Of a DNA stretch of 11,263 bases, positions 1 through 6,649 are shown in pieces; positions within the stretch are counted from its first letter, which is position 1, and each line of letters opens with the position of its first letter. The notes under the pieces were generated by a model. The model saw nothing but the letters and a program-made list of their open reading frames with translations. It searched no databases and had not been told where the DNA came from. Origin of the DNA: an uncultured Allobaculum sp. (GTDB lineage Bacteria; Bacillota_I; Bacilli_A; Erysipelotrichales; Erysipelotrichaceae); assembly GCA_910577085.1 (NCBI GenBank), contig CAJTLE010000095.1, positions 1 through 11,263 on the forward strand, read 5' to 3'. The translations under genes and the position numbers were made by a program.

Positions 1-177
1 AGCCGGGCAGCCAAGCAGGGAATGGATAAGCGCTGAAAGCATCTAAGTGCGAAGCCAGCCCCAAGATAAGATCTGCGGTATATAAGACCCCTTGAAGACT
101 ACAAGGAAATAGGCTGTGGGATGGAAGTTACGTGAGTAATGAAGTTGGCCAGTACTAATCGGTCGAAAGCTTAATCT
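1..177 (+). rRNA. rrl: 23S ribosomal RNA, 3' end (partial)
   Basis: The first ~177 bases are the 3' terminal part of large-subunit rRNA. Recognisable conserved stretches are GATAAGCGCTGAAAGCATCT near position 24 and GTACTAATCGGTCGAAAGCTTAA near 152-174, the universal 23S tail. The 5' part lies outside the window. The exact 3' end is set by analogy to the conserved tail (GGTCGAGGGCTTAA in other bacteria) and could be off by a few bases. Small open frames crossing this region, including one on the minus strand, are not genes. Confidence 0.96.
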
Positions 178-381
178 AAGATAACGAGATACAGAGTGAA
201 AGCTCTGACAGTAAGAATCATGGAGAGGAAAGAAAGCCACAGGCAATCTTCGCTCTTCATGAACGAAATGAAAGTCATAACTGTTTGAAACGGAAGTTAT
301 GTCAAAGCTGGTGTTTGTTTTTGAAAGATCTATGAGATCAACGACCAGGGACAGTCGAAAGACAGATCCGAACATAAAAAT
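178..381 (+). other. rRNA operon trailer without a 5S gene
   Basis: This ~200-base stretch lies between the 23S end and the operon terminator, where a 5S gene would normally sit. I found none of the 5S landmarks, such as CCGAACACGGAAGTTAAG. It holds a small hairpin, CATAACT at 276-282 pairing with AGTTATG at 295-301. It also has a GTTTGTTTTTGAAAGATCT element near 311-331, which resembles trailer sequences that follow 23S genes in other Bacillota. It is probably transcribed and processed away. Confidence 0.6.
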
Positions 382-427
382 AAATCTCCCAAATCTACGA
401 GGAAATCGCAGGTTTGGGAGATTTTTT
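382..427 (+). terminator. rRNA operon terminator
   Basis: A 12-base perfect stem, AAATCTCCCAAA at 382-393 with TTTGGGAGATTT at 413-424, encloses a 19-base loop and runs into T residues to 427. It is a standard rho-independent terminator for the rRNA transcript. Confidence 0.9.
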
Positions 428-698
428 CGTTGTGGCAGGAAAGACGGATGGATCACAGATCATGTGGTTGATCGAAGCAGGCGTACAGGATGGAATCCTT
501 CTTTTCTTATTCCTTTGGGGATTCTGTAAAGGAGAGTGGTTCAAAATTGAATTCTGGCCATTCTGGCTGTTTAATCAGACAGTCAAGAAAACCTGCCAGA
601 TAATAAGGAATATAGAGCAGGTGTGGTTTGGCTGGCGCTTTTTCAATGTTCCCCTGACAGAGAACAATTCCTTCTCCGAAAGACCAGTTGGAAACGGC

Positions 699-1511
699 AC
701 TCACCTTGAGGCCTGGATAGTCAGCGACATGGATCAGGCAGCTACAGTTGTCAAAGAAGGACAACTGAAAGGAAGAATCTGAAAGAGATCTATCATCAGT
801 ATCCAGACGGGTTTGACACACCAGAAAAAAGTGAGTTTCCATTGCTGGTCAAACTGATTGATGCCAGAGACAATCTTTCTGTCCAGGTTCATCCGGAGGA
901 TGCGTATGCCCAAAGCCATGAAAACCAGTCTTGTGGAAAGAATGAATGTTGGCACATTCTGGACTGCGGTAAGAACGGTCAGATTCAAATTGGTCACCAT
1001 GCCAAAACAAAAGAAGAACTGGCGGATCTTATCGATCGAAGCCAATGGGAACAATTGCTTGACTATCGGGCAATTAAACCAGGCGACTTTCTGAATATTC
1101 CCGCCGGCACGGTTCATGCCATTTGCCGCAATACATTGCTTTTAGAAGTTCAGCAGGCTTCTGATCTTACGTACAGACTGTATGACTACGATCGGTTATC
1201 CAATGGAAAGCCAAGAGAGCTTCATCTCGCCCAGGCCAAAGATGTCATCGTTTGCCCCGCACCAAAACAAAGTCCAGAACAGACAGAGGGCGATATTCTT
1301 GTCGATACTTCCTATTTCAAAGTCAGAGAACTGAAGGGAAAAGACAAAATTTTGATAGAAACGCAGCCAACTTTTCAGATCGGATTTGTGGTTGACGGAG
1401 AAGGAGTTTTACAGAACGCTTCATCGCTGGGATACCTTTCTGGTTCCGGCCAATATGGTGCCACTTGTGCTGACCGGCCACCTGCATCTCATTCTGGCCC
1501 AGCCAAAGTAA
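699..1511 (+). pseudogene. manA: mannose-6-phosphate isomerase, class I, frameshifted
   Basis: An intact type I phosphomannose isomerase interconverts mannose-6-P and fructose-6-P using a cupin-bound zinc. The main block at 842-1417 matches the Bacillus ManA family: LLVKLIDARDNLSVQVHPED, ECWHILDC, KPGDFLNIPAGTVHAIC, LLLEVQQASDLTYRLYDYDR. The zinc-site residues of the QVHPED and GTVHA motifs are present. Upstream, the expected THLEAWIVSDMDQAATVVKE lies in a different frame (699-776), separated by what looks like a one-base loss at 771-776 in an expected GGAAAG. Downstream, the true C-terminus (TLHRWDTFLVPANMVPLVLT, then LILAQPK) is in that first frame again from 1416 and stops at 1509-1511. 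The second shift is therefore at 1411-1416. The family's N-terminal 25-30 residues (FKExxWGG) are not recognisable. A start at TTG 842 would lack conserved sequence and is unlikely. Sequencing error is an alternative to real decay. Confidence 0.88.
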
Positions 1512-1849
1512 GCCGACAGGAAGTAAGGAAACAGGAAGATCATTTTTCCAGATCAGACTGGATTCAGAACAGAGGAAACTGCTTGAACTGGAATGAGGAC
1601 TTTTCCAAAGAGCTAAACCATATAAACTGTCTGATTTTAAATTTTAACCATTGCCCACGCCTCCATAGAGGCGTTTTTTCTGCTTGATCAGGCAGAAGAT
1701 CGGCCTGCTGTTTTGACAGCCTGTTTGGCAAAGAAAAATCAGAAAGAAGAGTTGATCAGAAAGAATAGTGGAAAAAAGAACCCGCCGAAATGGTAAGCTC
1801 TAAAAGAATCGCAACCGAAGGAACATGCTGAAACGGCTTTATCTATCCA
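1512..1849. other. Intergenic region between manA remnant and regulator
   Basis: No gene is supported here apart from the terminator at 1657-1679. The open frame that extends past the manA stop in the middle frame continues to 1687, but it is an artefact of the second frameshift. The rest is A-rich DNA without a convincing promoter or small gene. Confidence 0.6.
1657..1679 (+). terminator. Terminator after manA remnant
   Basis: ACGCCTC at 1657-1663 pairs with GAGGCGT at 1668-1674 around a CATA loop, followed by six T residues. This is a compact rho-independent terminator on the plus strand, about 146 bases after the manA stop. Confidence 0.9.
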
Positions 1850-1900
1850 TGTCAAAAACTTTTGACAGCTTTCGGCATCCGTTTTTGGCCGGTGTCAAAA
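1850..1900 (+). promoter_or_regulatory. Probable operator: TGTCAAAA inverted repeat plus a third half-site
   Basis: TGTCAAAA at 1850-1857 and TTTTGACA at 1860-1867 form a perfect 8+2+8 inverted repeat. A third copy, TGTCAAAA, lies at 1893-1900. The palindrome ends in TTGACA (1862-1867), which could double as a -35 box, although no good -10 follows at 17 bases. It lies about 90 bases before the start codon of the XRE regulator, so autoregulation by that protein is the simplest reading (inference). Confidence 0.6.
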
Positions 1901-1908
1901 AGGTTGGA

Positions 1909-1936
1909 TCGACAGAAAAGCAGGATTTTCTAGAAT
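1909..1936 (+). promoter_or_regulatory. Candidate promoter of the XRE regulator
   Basis: TCGACA at 1909-1914 and TAGAAT at 1931-1936 are separated by 16 bases and match sigma-A hexamers reasonably. Transcription would start close to the AAGGAGG at 1944-1950, giving a very short leader. The match is suggestive only. Confidence 0.3.
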
Positions 1937-1958
1937 GGGGAACAAGGAGGCACGAAAG

Positions 1959-2534
1959 ATGGAAATTGGCAGACAGATTCGAAACTATCGAACAAAGGCA
2001 GAGCTTTCTCAGGAACAGCTGGCGGATTTGGTCTTTGTTTCCCGGCAGACAATTTCAAACTGGGAGAATGACAAAAATTATCCGGACATCAAAAGTCTGG
2101 TGCTGCTCAGTGAAGTCTTTCAGGTCTCGCTGGACCAGCTGGTCAAAGGAGATCTCGAGAAAATGAAAACTGAAATTGATGGTCAGGAATATGCGCAGTT
2201 TCAAAGAGACAGTGCGATTTTGACGGTGCTCTTTGTGATTCTGCTCATTGCTCCGGTTCCCCTGGTAAGAGCCTTTCGGTGGTTTGGAATGACGGTATAT
2301 CTGGTTGTATTTGGAATTACGATGTATTTTGCGCTGCGAGTTGAGCGCTATAAAAAGAAGTATGACATTCAGACCTACAAAGAAATTGTGGCCTTTTCAA
2401 ATGGCCAGAGTCTGAATGAGATTGAAAAAGCCAGAGAATCAGGAAAACGTCCGTATCAGAAAGCATTGCTGGCCGCAGGGGCAGGAGCACTTGTCGTGGT
2501 GGTGGCGTTGTTGATGGATGCACTGTTTTGGTAG
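1959..2534 (+). CDS. XRE-family transcriptional regulator with C-terminal membrane segments
   Basis: The protein has 191 residues. Residues 3-61 form a Cro/CI-type helix-turn-helix (IGRQIRNYRTKAELSQEQLA, then SRQTISNWENDKNYPD), ending in the usual VSLDQLVKGD. Three hydrophobic stretches follow at about 86-104, 108-127 and 168-190, so the DNA-binding domain is probably tethered to the membrane. This layout is common among Bacillota regulators that sense envelope or cell state; the signal here is unknown. The start at ATG 1959 is chosen because AAGGAGG lies 8 bases upstream and the HTH begins at once; an in-frame ATG at 1935 has no such site. A TGTCAAAA palindrome upstream suggests autoregulation. 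The gene is monocistronic and ends at a bidirectional terminator shared with the opposing gene. Confidence 0.9.
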   Translation: MEIGRQIRNYRTKAELSQEQLADLVFVSRQTISNWENDKNYPDIKSLVLLSEVFQVSLDQLVKGDLEKMKTEIDGQEYAQFQRDSAILTVLFVILLIAPVPLVRAFRWFGMTVYLVVFGITMYFALRVERYKKKYDIQTYKEIVAFSNGQSLNEIEKARESGKRPYQKALLAAGAGALVVVVALLMDALFW

Positions 2535-2574
2535 AGTGGAAAGGGAAGCACACCTCGGATCATGGACAAAGAGA

Positions 2575-2612
2575 AAAGCTCCCGGATCTTTTCAGAGGAA
2601 TCCGGGAGCTTT
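2575..2612. terminator. Bidirectional terminator between convergent genes
   Basis: AAAGCTCCCGGAT at 2575-2587 pairs perfectly with ATCCGGGAGCTTT at 2600-2612 around a 12-base loop. The flanks are T-rich on both strands (GATTTTATT on plus, CTTTTCTC on minus). It can end both the XRE gene and the acyl-CoA synthetase operon. Confidence 0.88.
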
Positions 2613-2704
2613 GATTTTATTGGAGCAGATAAAAATCAGGGATTGGTGGGTCAGGGAACCGTTGCACAAGTGATCAGGAGATCAGATGTTCAGTCGACCG
2701 ATGA

Positions 2705-4123
2705 CTATTCTGCTTTTTCCTTTTCATCCAGGATTTTGCCGTACTCACGTAAGGCAACGATCGCATTGACCGCCTGTTCAGCAGTTGGATAAGCAGGGAT
2801 TCCGGCATCACGCAGTTTCAGGATAATGTCGTGGCATTCTTTACCACCCTGGCATTCCATGACAACTGGTTTGTTGGCACTCTTGTTCTGGTTCCAGACT
2901 TCGATGACCTGATCAGCAACTTCGTTAACGTCCGTTACAGCTGTCGGGCAGATGGAAACGTAAACGCAGTCTACATTTGGATCACGCAGAGCCTGTGAAA
3001 CGGCGCCGCGATACTGGATTGGAGTTGCTGTACCGGAAATATCAACTGGGTTGAGCGGGGATCCGAACATTGGCATGTAGTTGCGGATCTTACCAAATAA
3101 CAGTGGGGAGATTTCCTTCAGTTCTTTTAATGGCAGACCACGACGTTCGAAGTGATCGCAGGAAAGCAGACCACTGCCGCCGCCGTTGGTAATCATGACG
3201 ATATTGTCCCCGTGAAGAGGAGGCATCAGGCCTAAAGCCAGCGCATCATCCAGGAATTCCTGCCATGTCGTGGCACGGATGACACCAGCCCGATCAAAGA
3301 CACTCTGGTAGTATTCATCCGATTCAGGGTTTTCCGAAGCAGTGTGGGCAAAGGCTGCCTTGTGACCGATCTTCGATCCGCCAACTTTGATGACCACGAT
3401 TGGTTTCGTGGATTTCTGGGCTGCTTTAACGAACGCTTCTGGAGAATCCAGACCTTCGATATAAACGGCGATGGATCCAGTGTTTGGATCTTTATCGGCG
3501 TATTCAATGAATTCCGCAAAGTCGACATCGGCTTTGTTGCCAAGACCAACGAAGAAGGACATGCCTAAATGGTCTTCCTGGCTGGTGCCTAAAGCGGCCA
3601 GCAGGTTGGCACCGGACTGAGAAATCATGGCAACCGGTCCGGGCACTGGTAAGTAAGGGATAAATCCACAGTTGAAATGGAAATACGGGGAGCCCATTCC
3701 AACCAGGTTTGGTCCGATTAATGGCAGTTCATTGTCACGGCAGTATTGGGTCAGTTCATTCTGGAGTTCTTCACGACCGATTTCCTTGAAGGCGGAAGTG
3801 GAGATGACCGCAATTTTAACGCCTTTGGCAACGCAGTCTTCCAGAACGGATTTGACGACATGTGCTGGAACGGCAACAAAGGCCAGATCGACTTCGTCAG
3901 GGATATCTTTGACCGTCGGATAGGCTTTTAAGCCCTGGACTTCTTTGGCACGGGGGTTAACCGGATAAATCTTGCCATCATAGCCCCATTTTTCCAGACC
4001 TTCAATGACTTTATACCCAACTTTGCCATCTAAGCGGCTGCTGCCAACGACGGCGATACTTTTTGGATTGAGCGCATAGGGAAGTTTTTCAACAACGTAA
4101 TCACGAGCTTCTTCAATCAACAT
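2705..4123 (-). CDS. Alpha-type subunit of NDP-forming acyl-CoA synthetase (CoA-binding protein)
   Basis: At 472 residues it matches the alpha subunit of ADP-forming acetyl/acyl-CoA synthetases, which exchange acyl-CoA + ADP + Pi with acid + CoA + ATP through a phosphohistidine. A CoA-binding Rossmann domain covers about 15-140 (SIAVVGSSRLDGKVGY, YPVNP, GPNLVG). The first succinyl-CoA-ligase-like domain has ISQSGANLLAALG at 167-179. The phosphorylatable His is in GHKAAFAHTASE (His260), followed by ITNGGGSGLLSCD at 311-323 and LNPVDISGTAT at 357-367. The usual SHTGS is here AHTAS. The ATP-grasp beta domain is absent from the protein and the window, so a partner elsewhere or a non-enzymatic role is possible. 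The start at 4123 has AAGGAGG 10 bases upstream; the frame extends further upstream only into the preceding gene. The upstream gene's stop is 2 bases away, which implies coupling. Confidence 0.88.
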   Translation of the reverse strand: MLIEEARDYVVEKLPYALNPKSIAVVGSSRLDGKVGYKVIEGLEKWGYDGKIYPVNPRAKEVQGLKAYPTVKDIPDEVDLAFVAVPAHVVKSVLEDCVAKGVKIAVISTSAFKEIGREELQNELTQYCRDNELPLIGPNLVGMGSPYFHFNCGFIPYLPVPGPVAMISQSGANLLAALGTSQEDHLGMSFFVGLGNKADVDFAEFIEYADKDPNTGSIAVYIEGLDSPEAFVKAAQKSTKPIVVIKVGGSKIGHKAAFAHTASENPESDEYYQSVFDRAGVIRATTWQEFLDDALALGLMPPLHGDNIVMITNGGGSGLLSCDHFERRGLPLKELKEISPLLFGKIRNYMPMFGSPLNPVDISGTATPIQYRGAVSQALRDPNVDCVYVSICPTAVTDVNEVADQVIEVWNQNKSANKPVVMECQGGKECHDIILKLRDAGIPAYPTAEQAVNAIVALREYGKILDEKEKAE

Positions 4124-4125
4124 GA

Positions 4126-5346
4126 CTAGTTTTCCTCCTTGTCTGCACAAAGGCTGCAGGCATTTTTATGAGCCATCCGGTTCTGGAGCATGTCATCGGT
4201 AAAGACGCACATTTCCCAGTTGTCGGTGTCATCATCCAGTCTTGCGGTCCAGCGCCGGAACTGACGCGGGGAGTTAGCTTCCAGAATTTCTTCAATTTCC
4301 GGATAGGCTTCCATCGTTTCGCGCAGTTTCTTGGAATCGGTCAGTTCTTCATAGGCCATAAAGATGGCATCATGATAGGAATCGGTGAATTCAAAGACGT
4401 TATTGAAGTCCGGATTGGCGGCCAGTTCGTCGATGATCTGGCTCTTGCGATAGCTTGGGGTGTTCTGGAACATCCGGATCAGGTAGCAATGGTTGTTCAG
4501 CCCCAGCTTCATGAAGTTGAGATACAACATATTGATCAAAAAGCGGCTTTCATCCATGACGTGGATGAAGTCTTCACGCATTTTGGCTCCATCTAGACCA
4601 GAGAGTTCCTGTAAAACATCATAGTTAAATAAGTCAGCGGATAATTCAGTATTATTGAGGACTTCCAGAATTTCGAGATCTTTTTCGTCGATCTTATCGG
4701 TGTATTCAAACAGTTTCTTTTTCGCTTCGTCGGAGAATTTGAATTCTCTGAAACGGAACGGGGTATCGGCCTGGTTGACGCTGCTTTCTCTTAAGTCACG
4801 GCGAACCGGGCACAGATGAACGTATTCAACATAAGGGTTCTGTTTGATTGGATCGATGATGGCTTCCAGCAGGTTGTCTAAAACGCGCATGTGGTTGCCG
4901 CAATAGAAATCAAAGTCACCGCCATCGCATGCATAGCCGGTGCAGATTTCGTTGTTATTCTGAATCCAGTCGGTCAGTTTCTGCTTTTCTTCGGGCGGGC
5001 AGCCATCTTTCATTTTGACAACCCAGTACCACAGACCAAATCCATAGACACCAACAGAAGAGTTTTTGACCAGCATGTACAGACGATCATCATACATACG
5101 CTGCAGTCTTGCTTTGACTTCGTCTTCACTCAGGCCAGTTTTTTCAGCCACAAGAGCCAGATTGAAGACATCCGGTCTTGTCTGATAGAAGCTTTTTGCT
5201 ACATTGAACGCAGCAACGCGGGCATCATCTGGACCAACAATACCGGGTTCCAGAAAGCCCAGTCCACGCGGTGCAAAATAATAATCGCGCATCCATTCTT
5301 GTTTTTCTTCCGTATTCAGAAGATAGTTTTTGCCAGGTTTTGGCAT
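4126..5346 (-). CDS. Duplicated Lrp/AsnC-like protein
   Basis: A soluble protein of 406 residues that reads as two Lrp/AsnC-like halves. The first has a winged-helix-like segment at about 55-95 (FNLALVAEKTGLSEDEVKAR). A ligand-domain-like segment follows at about 104-182, with the pattern WYWVVKMK, EEKQKLTDWI, CTGYACDGGDFDFYCG, VEYVHLCPVRR. The second half repeats this: a helical region from about 218 (DEKDLEILEVLNNTELSADL) and a second ligand-like region at about 275-355 (LNNHCYLIRMF, then FTDSYHDAIFMAYEEL). Lrp-family domains bind amino acids or other small molecules. The tail has a CSLC motif (397-400). ATG 5346 has AGAGGTGAT just upstream. It is the first gene of an operon with the acyl-CoA synthetase alpha subunit, so it may regulate or sense that pathway (inference). 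The fold assignment rests on pattern only; DNA binding is unproven. Confidence 0.62.
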   Translation of the reverse strand: MPKPGKNYLLNTEEKQEWMRDYYFAPRGLGFLEPGIVGPDDARVAAFNVAKSFYQTRPDVFNLALVAEKTGLSEDEVKARLQRMYDDRLYMLVKNSSVGVYGFGLWYWVVKMKDGCPPEEKQKLTDWIQNNNEICTGYACDGGDFDFYCGNHMRVLDNLLEAIIDPIKQNPYVEYVHLCPVRRDLRESSVNQADTPFRFREFKFSDEAKKKLFEYTDKIDEKDLEILEVLNNTELSADLFNYDVLQELSGLDGAKMREDFIHVMDESRFLINMLYLNFMKLGLNNHCYLIRMFQNTPSYRKSQIIDELAANPDFNNVFEFTDSYHDAIFMAYEELTDSKKLRETMEAYPEIEEILEANSPRQFRRWTARLDDDTDNWEMCVFTDDMLQNRMAHKNACSLCADKEEN

Positions 5347-5602
5347 AGAATCATCACCTCTTACTCTTCATCAGGAATACTTTGGTTTCAGTATAGACCT
5401 TTTTGAAAGGGCTAACATATGTATTTCTGGCTTTTTTGATGATTATAAGAAGCGTCTGACTTGCATGTTATTGGCTATCGATTTGACGACAATTTCTGTA
5501 CGTATATTTATGACTTAGAAATCAATCAAAGCGAAGAAGTGAAGAGGATGGAAGCTGAAAAAATGGCCTGATCAGATTCCAGTCAGACGGAAGTTTGGAA
5601 AC
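5347..5602. other. Intergenic region with promoter of the Lrp-like operon
   Basis: No gene is supported. On the minus strand a TATACT hexamer at 5395-5390 is a candidate -10 for the operon, about 45 bases before its start, but no good -35 is seen. Around it, GGTTTCAGTATAGACC at 5384-5399 is an imperfect inverted repeat that could be an operator. The remaining ~180 bases show nothing clear. Confidence 0.35.
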
Positions 5603-5628
5603 GAAAAAACGGTGCCCTAAGACACCGT
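5603..5628 (-). terminator. Terminator of xpt
   Basis: On the minus strand ACGGTG pairs with CACCGT (5628-5623 with 5614-5609) around an 8-base loop and is followed by a run of six T residues. It lies about 105 bases after the xpt stop. The stretch between holds another stem, TCCAGTC at 5653-5659 with GACTGGA at 5673-5679. Confidence 0.82.
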
Positions 5629-5732
5629 CTGTTTAACAGATCATTTAAAGGATCCAGTCCAATTCAGAAATCGACTGGAGAGTCATTCTGCCAAAAAGCA
5701 GGAATGGCAACAAGAATCGCAATCGGGAAGGA

Positions 5733-6308
5733 TTATTCTTCTTCCAGCCAGATCACCCGGTCGTTTTCAAAGCGGGCAATTGGTGCTAAAGAATAGAGTG
5801 GATAGCCTTTTTCGAGGATAGGACTGCGGCCGGCCTGGAAGGCTTTTTCAATGCAGAAACCGCATCCGACAAGTTTGGCTCCAGCCTGGTTGATCAGATC
5901 TTCAATGCCGATAAAGGCCTGGCCATTGGCCAGAAAGTCATCGATAAACAATACCCGGTCTTCTGGATCTAACGCAGCCCGCTGCATGCATAAGGTATAG
6001 GAAGTCTGCTTGGTAAAGGAGAAAACTTCGGTAAATAAAGGATCATCCATCGTCGATGGTTTTGCTTTCTTGCAATAGACAAGCGGGATATCCAGCTTTA
6101 GCGCCGTCATTAAAGCGGGTGCAATCCCACCTGCTTCAATGGTCATCACTTTAGTTGGGTGAACGTCTTTGAAATGATCCGCAAAGGCCTGACCAATCTG
6201 GGCCATGAGCTTTGGATCTACGGTGTGGTTGAGGAAATTATTGACCTTTAAAATCCGGGAAGAAAGGATCTGGCCATCCTGTTCGATGCGTTCCTGAAGA
6301 AAATTCAT
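5733..6308 (-). CDS. xpt: Xanthine phosphoribosyltransferase
   Basis: Xpt converts xanthine and PRPP to XMP for purine salvage in the cytoplasm. The 191-residue product is close to the 194 of the Bacillus enzyme and shares its N-terminal pattern (SRILKVNNFLNHTVDPKLM at about 17-35). The PRPP-binding loop is VLFIDDFLANGQA at 119-131, and EAGGIAP at 58-64 is the other conserved loop. The start at ATG 6308 has AAAGGCGG about 8 bases upstream; an upstream in-frame ATG at 6332 has no ribosome site and falls inside a tandem repeat. In many Bacillota xpt is controlled by a purine riboswitch; I could not find its conserved core here. No xanthine permease gene (pbuX) is adjacent. Confidence 0.93.
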   Translation of the reverse strand: MNFLQERIEQDGQILSSRILKVNNFLNHTVDPKLMAQIGQAFADHFKDVHPTKVMTIEAGGIAPALMTALKLDIPLVYCKKAKPSTMDDPLFTEVFSFTKQTSYTLCMQRAALDPEDRVLFIDDFLANGQAFIGIEDLINQAGAKLVGCGFCIEKAFQAGRSPILEKGYPLYSLAPIARFENDRVIWLEEE

Positions 6309-6331
6309 ATCTATATCCGCCTTTCTGATCA

Positions 6332-6378
6332 TTGAGAGCTTTTAACAATTGAGAGCATTTAACAAGAGCATTTAACAG
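6332..6378. repeat. 17-bp tandem repeat, about 2.8 copies, in the xpt leader
   Basis: TTGAGAGCTTTTAACAA (6332-6348) is followed directly by TTGAGAGCATTTAACAA (6349-6365) and by a partial third copy, GAGCATTTAACAG (6366-6378). The units differ by one base. The array lies just upstream of the xpt ribosome site, so it is probably in the 5' untranslated region or promoter. Confidence 0.9.
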
Positions 6379-6538
6379 AGGAAAGAGCACAGACGTCTCT
6401 GCAAACATGTCCGTTTTTGAGCTGATCTTTTTGGTTTCTATTTTAGCCGTTCAGATCAGATGGAGAGAGAAAAGATGCTTTTTTCCAGGGATGGTCTGAC
6501 TTTTGGAGCAACCAAGTCCAGTCCAGTCCGGTATGGTC

Positions 6539-6582
6539 CTGGAAACTGTAAGGAATATTGCTGGAAACTGTAAGGAATATTG
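6539..6582. repeat. Perfect 22-bp direct repeat, two copies
   Basis: A 22-base unit beginning CTGGAAACTG and ending GGAATATTG occurs at 6539-6560 and again, identically and without a gap, at 6561-6582. It lies 70-110 bases upstream of the YdcF-like start and probably overlaps its promoter or leader. Confidence 0.93.
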
Positions 6583-6649
6583 AAGGAACAGAATAGCAGG
6601 CCCAAAATAGATGAGGCAAAATGAAAGGAACAAAAGAGGGAAGACAACC

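Larger units (their letters stand above)
6309..6649. other. Divergent intergenic region between xpt and ydcF-like gene
   Basis: Besides two tandem repeats, this region has an 8-base palindrome AGACGTCT at 6391-6398 and three head-to-tail AGTCC units at 6515-6529. Both divergent promoters should be here, but I could not place convincing -35/-10 pairs. A plus-strand ribosome site, AGAGGG at 6635-6640, serves the YdcF-like gene. Confidence 0.55.

Noticed and set aside
43..456. 137-codon open frame on the minus strand over the 23S end and spacer
   Set aside because: It overlaps clear rRNA and a terminator, and it has no protein-like motifs.
842..1687. A 281-residue manA starting at TTG 842
   Set aside because: It would cut off conserved N-terminal sequence that is present in another frame, and its last ~90 residues are out-of-frame translation; the gene is better described as frameshifted.
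4891..5406. 171-codon plus-strand frame opposite the Lrp-like gene
   Set aside because: It is the shadow of a well-formed minus-strand gene with its own ribosome site and operon partner.
6332..6378. CRISPR array
   Set aside because: The units abut with no spacers and are only 17 bases long.
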